The translations under genes and the position numbers were made by a program. A stretch of DNA of 64,000 bases, taken from Acidaminococcus hominis (GTDB lineage: Bacteria > Bacillota > Negativicutes > Acidaminococcales > Acidaminococcaceae). Positions 59,250-64,000 of the stretch are shown here, one piece after another (position 1 is the stretch's first letter; the number at the start of each line of letters is the position of its first letter). The DNA lies in the NCBI RefSeq assembly GCF_021044795.1, contig NZ_JAJNOP010000003.1, one strand, 5' to 3'. Under the pieces are notes generated by a model. That model had not been told where the DNA came from. It ran no database searches and saw only the letters and a list, made by a program, of their open reading frames with translations.

Positions 59250-60881
59250 TTACATCATTCCAGGCATTCCGCCGCCCATGCCAGGAGCAGCAGGAGCAGC
59301 TTCCTTAGCCGGTTTGTCAGCTACAACAGCTTCCGTGGTCAGAATCATGGAAGCGATGGAGGCTGCATTTTGCAGAGCGCTGCGGGTTACTTTGCAGGGA
59401 TCCACAATACCGGATTTGATCATGTCAACATATTCGCCAGTCAGAGCGTTGAAGCCAATGCCCTTTTCAGCTTTCTTCACAGCTTCAACAATCACAGCGC
59501 CTTCCAGGCCTGCGTTGTCAGCGATTTGACGAACCGGAGCTTCAATGGCGCGTTTTACGATTTCAACGCCGGTCTTTTCATCGCCTTCAGCTGCAGCAGC
59601 CAGTTCTTCCAGAGCAGGCTGTACTTGCAGCAGAGCGGTACCACCGCCGGCAACAATACCTTCAGCCACAGCAGCGCGGGTAGCGTTCAGGGCATCTTCG
59701 ATTCTCAGTTTCTTGTCTTTCAGTTCGGTTTCGGTAGCAGCACCAACTTTGATTACAGCTACGCCGCCGGACAATTTAGCCAAACGTTCTTGCAGTTTTT
59801 CTTTATCGAAAGTAGAAGTGGTTTCCGGAATCTGGGCACGGATGGAAGCAACCCGGTCAGCAATGGCTTGTTTGTCGCCGCCGCCATCAACAATGGTGGT
59901 CATATCCTTGGTTACCCGAACTTGGCCGCAGGTACCCAGGTCTTGCAGGGAAGCGCTGTCCAGTTTACGGCCAACTTCTTCACTGATTACGGTTGCACCG
60001 GTCAGGGTAGCAATATCCTGGAGCATAGCCTTGCGGCGATCACCAAAGCCAGGAGCCTTAACAGCTACAGCCTTGAAGGTGCCACGCAGTCTGTTTACAA
60101 CCAAGGTAGCCAGAGCTTCGCCTTCCACGTCTTCAGCAATGATCAGCAGTTCACGGCCTTGTTGAACCACTTTTTCCAGAAGGGGCATAATGTCGTTGAT
60201 CAGGGTGATCTTCCGGTCCGTAATGAATACGTACGGGTTGGACATTACGGATTCCATCTTATCCGGATCCGTTACCATGTACGGGGAAATGTAGCCGCGG
60301 TCGAATTGCATACCTTCTACAGTTTCCAGGGAAGTATCCATGGTCTTGGATTCTTCAACGGTAATTACGCCATCGTTGCCAACTTTTTCCATAGCATCGG
60401 CAATCAAGCCGCCGATTTCTTCATCCCCAGCGGAGATGGAAGCAACCTGAGCTTTTTCTTCTTTGGTCTTAACATCTTGTGCGCTCTTCTTCAGTTCTTC
60501 AACTAGAACATCGGTAGCTTTCTTGATGCCCTTCTTCAGAACCATGGGGTTGGCACCGGCTACTACGTTCTTCATGCCTTCGTGCACAATGGATTGGGCC
60601 AGAACCGTAGCGGTGGTAGTGCCGTCGCCAGCGATATCGTTGGTTTTGGTAGCAACCTCACGCACCAGGGCAGCGCCCATGTTTTCAAACGGATCTTCCA
60701 GTTCAATATCTTTAGCAATGGTTACGCCATCGTTGGTGATGGTAGGAGAACCGAATTTCTTTTCAAGAACAACGTTGCGGCCCTTGGGTCCCAAGGTTAC
60801 TTTAACAGCATCAGCCAGGGCATTGACACCGCGTTCCAGGCCGCGGCGAGCATCTTCATCAAATTTAATCATTTTAGCCAT
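59250..60881 (-). CDS. groL: Chaperonin GroEL (Hsp60)
   Basis: 543 residues with conserved segments: KVTLGPKGRNVVLEK, the ATP-site GDGTTTATVLA, the apical domain MQFDRGYISPYMV, and the GM-rich tail ending GGGMPGMM. It forms the double-ring folding chamber with GroES. The start MAKMIKF follows AAGGAGA; eight codons upstream are excluded. It follows groES by 66 bases and shares its CIRCE-controlled promoter. Confidence 0.98.
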   Translation of the reverse strand: MAKMIKFDEDARRGLERGVNALADAVKVTLGPKGRNVVLEKKFGSPTITNDGVTIAKDIELEDPFENMGAALVREVATKTNDIAGDGTTTATVLAQSIVHEGMKNVVAGANPMVLKKGIKKATDVLVEELKKSAQDVKTKEEKAQVASISAGDEEIGGLIADAMEKVGNDGVITVEESKTMDTSLETVEGMQFDRGYISPYMVTDPDKMESVMSNPYVFITDRKITLINDIMPLLEKVVQQGRELLIIAEDVEGEALATLVVNRLRGTFKAVAVKAPGFGDRRKAMLQDIATLTGATVISEEVGRKLDSASLQDLGTCGQVRVTKDMTTIVDGGGDKQAIADRVASIRAQIPETTSTFDKEKLQERLAKLSGGVAVIKVGAATETELKDKKLRIEDALNATRAAVAEGIVAGGGTALLQVQPALEELAAAAEGDEKTGVEIVKRAIEAPVRQIADNAGLEGAVIVEAVKKAEKGIGFNALTGEYVDMIKSGIVDPCKVTRSALQNAASIASMILTTEAVVADKPAKEAAPAAPGMGGGMPGMM

Positions 60882-60947
60882 TCTGAAATCTCTCCTTAAT
60901 TCCAAATTCTATCGGGTAATTGTGTCTTGCTTGCAGAGAGGAATTGC

Positions 60948-61235
60948 TTACTCTACAACAGCCAGGATATCGCTGTCTCTCAGGATGATGTAATCTTTTT
61001 CATCCAGCGTTACATCGCTGCCGGAGTATTTGGCGAATACAACCACATCCCCCACCTTAACTTCGGAGGCAACTCTCGTACCATTGTCCAGCAGACGACC
61101 GGTACCAACGGCAATCACTTTGCCAGTCTGAGGTTTATCCTTGTGGGCCGTATCGGGCAGATACAAACCGGAACTGGTTTTCTCCTCTTGTACAATCGGT
61201 TCTACTACAACATGGTCATCCAAAGGCTTTAACAT
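60948..61235 (-). CDS. groS: Co-chaperonin GroES
   Basis: 95 residues starting MLKPLDDHVVVEP, with the mobile loop around EEKTSSGLYLPDTA and the conserved VGDVVVFAKYSGSDV. The heptameric lid of GroEL. The start is set by AAGGGGA and by homology; the 18 codons before it lie within the leader. The CIRCE operator is 47 bases upstream. Confidence 0.97.
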   Translation of the reverse strand: MLKPLDDHVVVEPIVQEEKTSSGLYLPDTAHKDKPQTGKVIAVGTGRLLDNGTRVASEVKVGDVVVFAKYSGSDVTLDEKDYIILRDSDILAVVE

Positions 61236-61282
61236 GTTACGAATCCCCTTTCTTATATCACAAATTGGTGTTTTTGATTTTA

Positions 61283-61309
61283 TTAGCACTCATTTAACAG
61301 GAGTGCTAA
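61283..61309. promoter_or_regulatory. CIRCE operator of groES-groEL
   Basis: TTAGCACTC-N9-GAGTGCTAA, a perfect CIRCE element. HrcA binds this sequence and represses heat-shock chaperonin genes in many bacteria. It lies 12-14 bases downstream of the groES -10 element. Confidence 0.97.
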
Positions 61310-61320
61310 CTACATTACCT

Positions 61321-61348
61321 ATAATAGCATGTTTCAAAAAAAAATCAA
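61321..61348 (-). promoter_or_regulatory. groES-groEL promoter
   Basis: Minus strand TTGATT (61343-61348), 16 bases, extended -10 TGCTATTAT (TATTAT at 61321-61326). The spacer is largely the T-run of the upstream gene's terminator. Confidence 0.7.
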
Positions 61349-61391
61349 GCCCTTTGACTATTTTTTTTCAAAAGGCTTGATTTTTTATTTT
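61336..61391. terminator. Terminator of the Cys-rich protein gene
   Basis: TCAAGCC plus TTTGA pairs with TCAAA plus GGCTTGA around a T-rich loop; nine T follow on the minus strand and a T-rich tract on the plus strand. It overlaps the groES -35 region. Confidence 0.8.
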
Positions 61392-61621
61392 TTCAGTTTG
61401 GCCATTATGGCATCGTAATGCTCTTTTTCATGGGGATACAGGCAGCGGCTGCAATCCTTTACGCCATTTGGCAGCAGGCTGTAGCTGCCGCCGCAGTTCT
61501 CCCCCAAAGCATACAGGGGACAGAAGCAGAACAGACAGTTGAAGTTTTCCCGGTCCGCCCCAGGGTGGCAGGGGAAAAATTCACAGTCCTTGTGAGAAAA
61601 GAATTTATACCGCTGGCTCAT
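61385..61621 (-). CDS. Cysteine-rich small domain protein
   Basis: 78 residues with ten Cys in the pattern CEFFPCHPG, NCLFCFCPLY, NCGG and KDCSRCLYPHEKEHYD. This fits the cysteine-rich small domain family found in many anaerobes (probably zinc-binding; function unknown). ATG overlaps the ksgA stop (ATGA), so it is co-translated as the last gene of the rnmV-ksgA group. Confidence 0.85.
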   Translation of the reverse strand: MSQRYKFFSHKDCEFFPCHPGADRENFNCLFCFCPLYALGENCGGSYSLLPNGVKDCSRCLYPHEKEHYDAIMAKLKK

Positions 61622-62475
61622 GCTTGCTTCAGGCTTTCGGCGTAGGCTTTGGTCAGTTTGCCAAATTCTTCCATGGAAAGAGATTCTCCCCGGCGCTTGC
61701 CGTCAATCCCTGCCCGTTCCATCAGGGTCTTTACCTGGTCACTGGAGAGCCCCAGACTCTTTAGACAATTGCTGAGCATTTTCCGCCGCTGGGAAAAGGC
61801 TGCCCGCACCACCTGGAAAAACAGCTTGGGATCTGCGTCCACCGGCGGCTGCTCCCGTTTTTCACAAACCACTACCATGGAATCCACCTTGGGTGCCGGC
61901 ATGAAATCCCGGGCCGGCACGGAAAGCGCTAACCGGGGCTCGGAGTAGTACTGGAGAGCCAGGGACAGGGGACCGTAATCCTTGGTGCCCGGGCCAGCAG
62001 TCATCCGTTCAGCCACTTCCTTCTGGACCATAACCACCAGCCGTTTCAGGGGCAGCTGCTGTTCCAGGAGAGCAAAAATAATCGGAGTGGTAATGTAGTA
62101 GGGCAGATTGGCGGCTACCGTGAAAGGTTCGTGCTGGGTAATCTCCCCCAAATCCACTTTCAGCACGTCCCCAGGAATAATTTCCACATTGGTGTAACCT
62201 TCCAGGGTTTTGGCCAGTACCGGCAAAAGGCTTTGGTCGATTTCCACACTTTTTACCTGGGCGCCGGTTTCCGCCAGGGCCTGGGTCAGGGTACCAATGC
62301 CCGGACCGATTTCCAGTACCAGGTCCCCAGGTCCAATTTGGGCAGCCTGGGCAATGGCCTGCACCACCTTTTCATTAATGAGGAAATTCTGGCCAAAGCG
62401 CTTCTTGGCCTTCAGCCCAAAGGTCTGCAAAATATAATGGGTCACTTCCCGACTGGCAATGACAGGATGCAGCAT
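61618..62475 (-). CDS. rsmA: 16S rRNA dimethyladenosine transferase KsgA/RsmA
   Basis: 285 residues. SAM-binding motif LEIGPGIGTLTQAL, the Asp in IPGDVLKVDL and the catalytic NLPYY motif (VAANLPYYITTP), plus the C-terminal rRNA-binding domain. It dimethylates two adjacent adenosines near the 3' end of 16S rRNA during 30S maturation. It lies 11 bases after rnmV, the order widely conserved in Firmicutes. Confidence 0.97.
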   Translation of the reverse strand: MLHPVIASREVTHYILQTFGLKAKKRFGQNFLINEKVVQAIAQAAQIGPGDLVLEIGPGIGTLTQALAETGAQVKSVEIDQSLLPVLAKTLEGYTNVEIIPGDVLKVDLGEITQHEPFTVAANLPYYITTPIIFALLEQQLPLKRLVVMVQKEVAERMTAGPGTKDYGPLSLALQYYSEPRLALSVPARDFMPAPKVDSMVVVCEKREQPPVDADPKLFFQVVRAAFSQRRKMLSNCLKSLGLSSDQVKTLMERAGIDGKRRGESLSMEEFGKLTKAYAESLKQA

Positions 62476-62486
62476 ACTGTTCCTCC

Positions 62487-63032
62487 CTACTTCTCTTCTT
62501 CAGCTACCTGGGCCACCGCTTGGCGGAATTCTTCCCGGGTGATGCCGTAATTGTTTAAACGACTGACCAACTGCTTGGCATTGCCGTAGCCAATGCCCAA
62601 GATGGCCCCTACCCGGTCCCGCCGCCTGGCGGCCTCAGGACTGCCGGACAACCCGGACAAAAATAAATCCCGAGAGGAAAATTCCTTTCGGGGATTCATT
62701 TCCTGAAAATGCACCTTGGAAAGAGCTTTGCGGATGGCCTCCGGCTGCGCCTGTTCAATACCCACATCGTGGTGGGCCAGGGCTTCCGCCTTAGGCACAA
62801 AGGCCTGCCCGGCGTTCGGGAAACGCTCCGTCAGAAACTTCCGGATGCGGTCCCCTGCGCCGTCGGGGTCGGTCATAATGATGATCCCGCGCTTTTCATA
62901 GGCTGCTTTAATCAGGTCCAGGGTATAGGGTGCCAAGGTAAAGCCACCGGTTTCTATAGTCTCAGCATCCACTGCCTTCTTGACCGCTACGGTGTCCATT
63001 TTTCCTTCTACAATGAGTACTTCCTTCAGCAC
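62487..63032 (-). CDS. rnmV: Ribonuclease M5
   Basis: 181 residues. The Toprim domain shows EVLIVEGKMDTVAVKKA (catalytic Glu) and MTDPDGAGDRIR (DxD-type Asp residues), followed by a C-terminal region ending in GIGYGNAKQLVSRLNNYGI. It performs the final maturation of 5S rRNA. The start is GTG behind AGGAG. Confidence 0.95.
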   Translation of the reverse strand: MLKEVLIVEGKMDTVAVKKAVDAETIETGGFTLAPYTLDLIKAAYEKRGIIIMTDPDGAGDRIRKFLTERFPNAGQAFVPKAEALAHHDVGIEQAQPEAIRKALSKVHFQEMNPRKEFSSRDLFLSGLSGSPEAARRRDRVGAILGIGYGNAKQLVSRLNNYGITREEFRQAVAQVAEEEK

Positions 63033-63053
63033 TTTTTTCTCCTGTAACGTTTT

Positions 63054-64000
63054 TTATTCTAAGATATACATGGTTACTTGTCGTCGGCCCCAGGCTATGG
63101 CATCACCATAGTCATCCATGTAAAGGTCGATCCGATTGCCGTTGATGGCACCGCCGCAGTCACCTGCTACAGCAAAACCGTAGCCAGGAATATACATCCG
63201 GGTCCCATAAGGGATTACGTCCGGATCCACGGCCACAATTCCGTGGTAGGGCACCACACCTGTGGAGGTAAGTCCCGTACCACTGCCTTCTGCCAGGGTA
63301 TAGGCAGAGGCTTCCACCGTTCTGGCGGAACGGTAACGCACATAGCCACGGGAAGTTTCCAGCATATTGTTGTTGCCGGTACCCACTTCCACGATTTCAG
63401 GAACAGGTTCAGCGATTACTTCCCGCTGCAGTTCCCGTTTTACCACTGCATCTCCCACTTTAATGGTCCGATAGGTGATTTTCACCTGTCCGTTTTGGCC
63501 GGGAGACACTACATTTCGTCTGCCCCGGGGCAGATCATCATTGTTCCGCAGCTGCACGTCATACGGGATTTCTTCCGTATCCGTACCCAGCTGGGTAGTG
63601 GGAGAAATGACATTAATGGTCATATCTGGTTTCGCTTCTGAATCCAAAGCGGGATATACTTGGTATCCTTCATAGTCGACTCCCACAGCGTTCAATACAT
63701 CTCGCACTGTTTTCCGCCCTATGTTGTACTCGGTCGTTCTTCCAGACTTCCATACCTTGATAGGCATTGCGCGGACAACTTCAATCGTCGCACCGTCGCT
63801 GAATTTTTCACTGCCGACTACTTCATACCCGTCGGCTTTATGAAGAACTACACCGGCTTCCTCCAAAGCTCCCTGTACTGTCAGGGCTCTGGTGCTGAGC
63901 TGCAGGGTTTGCCCGTCTACTTTCACCGTGACATTTTTCGGTGCCGAAGCAAAGCCGAAGAAATTCACGCTGGACATGAGCAGCAGGAAAACTACAACCC
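63054..64000 (-). CDS. YabE-like exported protein with DUF348, G5 and 3D domains (partial, 5' end outside window)
   Basis: 315 codons are visible. The frame stays open to the right edge, and the upstream codons (VVVFLLL) belong to a signal peptide or anchor, so the true start lies beyond the window. Two DUF348 repeats (VTVKVDGQTLQLSTRALTV and IKVWKSGRTTEYN) lead to a G5-like domain and a C-terminal 3D domain with the three Asp motif region (VAVDPDVIPYGT, DCGG, DLYMDD). Related proteins are cell-wall lytic enzymes (resuscitation-promoting factor/YabE group). The yabE-rnmV-ksgA order is conserved in Firmicutes. Confidence 0.9.
   Translation of the reverse strand, partial: VVVFLLLMSSVNFFGFASAPKNVTVKVDGQTLQLSTRALTVQGALEEAGVVLHKADGYEVVGSEKFSDGATIEVVRAMPIKVWKSGRTTEYNIGRKTVRDVLNAVGVDYEGYQVYPALDSEAKPDMTINVISPTTQLGTDTEEIPYDVQLRNNDDLPRGRRNVVSPGQNGQVKITYRTIKVGDAVVKRELQREVIAEPVPEIVEVGTGNNNMLETSRGYVRYRSARTVEASAYTLAEGSGTGLTSTGVVPYHGIVAVDPDVIPYGTRMYIPGYGFAVAGDCGGAINGNRIDLYMDDYGDAIAWGRRQVTMYILE

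Overview
The window is a chromosomal stretch of an anaerobic, low-to-mid G+C-type bacterium whose genes look like those of the Negativicutes, most likely Acidaminococcaceae (Acidaminococcus or a close relative). This is inference, not a database match. The grounds are EtfB/EtfA of the electron-bifurcating kind, a group B-type [FeFe] hydrogenase, rubrerythrin, a stand-alone pyruvate/oxaloacetate carboxyltransferase, and Firmicutes hallmarks (RNase M5, SepF, a perfect CIRCE element upstream of groES-groEL) beside LysR and TrkA/TrkH-type genes. No phage, insertion sequence with transposase, CRISPR array or rRNA was seen. The gene content is almost entirely housekeeping and core metabolism.

1-8.5 kb (minus strand): a tightly overlapped ruvC-ruvA-ruvB-queH-spoIID-like operon lies behind a terminator that separates it from yebC. 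Upstream are the [FeFe] hydrogenase, threonine synthase and a YbaK deacylase. 8.5-15 kb: nadE, a small thioredoxin-like protein, a lone bioB with a probable BirA-type operator, rubrerythrin, an exported protein, a DapF-like epimerase and tRNA-Leu(CAA). 15-24 kb: an orphan MetQ lipoprotein, a structured intergenic element, a NifX-like protein with a 17-fold Lys-His tetrad tail, an AMIN-amidase, a VanZ-like protein, trkA with a broken trkH, a membrane protein and an acyltransferase. 24-36 kb (mostly minus): pyruvate kinase, etfBA, dnaE, sepF, typA and a beta-CASP RNase. 36-47 kb: an operon of YgjP peptidase, degenerate beta-lactamase-fold protein and FAD protein; a CorC-type protein; a cysteine hydrolase; a HutP-family gene followed by a four-tRNA cluster (His, Gln, Lys, Leu); icd; an HD hydrolase; a candidate structured small RNA; and a LysR/ilvD divergent pair. 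47-57 kb: HAD phosphatase, an IseA-like exported protein, NhaC antiporter, TerB-like protein, HD hydrolase, greA-lysS (LysS carries an extra tRNA-binding domain) and a class A penicillin-binding protein. 57-64 kb (minus): carboxyltransferase, groES-groEL, then a YabE-like protein, rnmV, ksgA and a Cys-rich protein.

Functionally the window joins anaerobic energy metabolism (Etf, hydrogenase, carboxyltransferase, pyruvate kinase, isocitrate dehydrogenase), cofactor supply (NAD, biotin, queuosine), DNA replication and repair, tRNA supply and envelope synthesis. The most unusual items are the candidate small RNA at about 45.07-45.17 kb, the Lys-His repeat tail of the NifX-like protein, the HutP-family gene next to tRNA-His, the disrupted trkH, and several enzymes that lack expected catalytic residues (pyruvate kinase C-terminal His, beta-lactamase-fold catalytic motifs).
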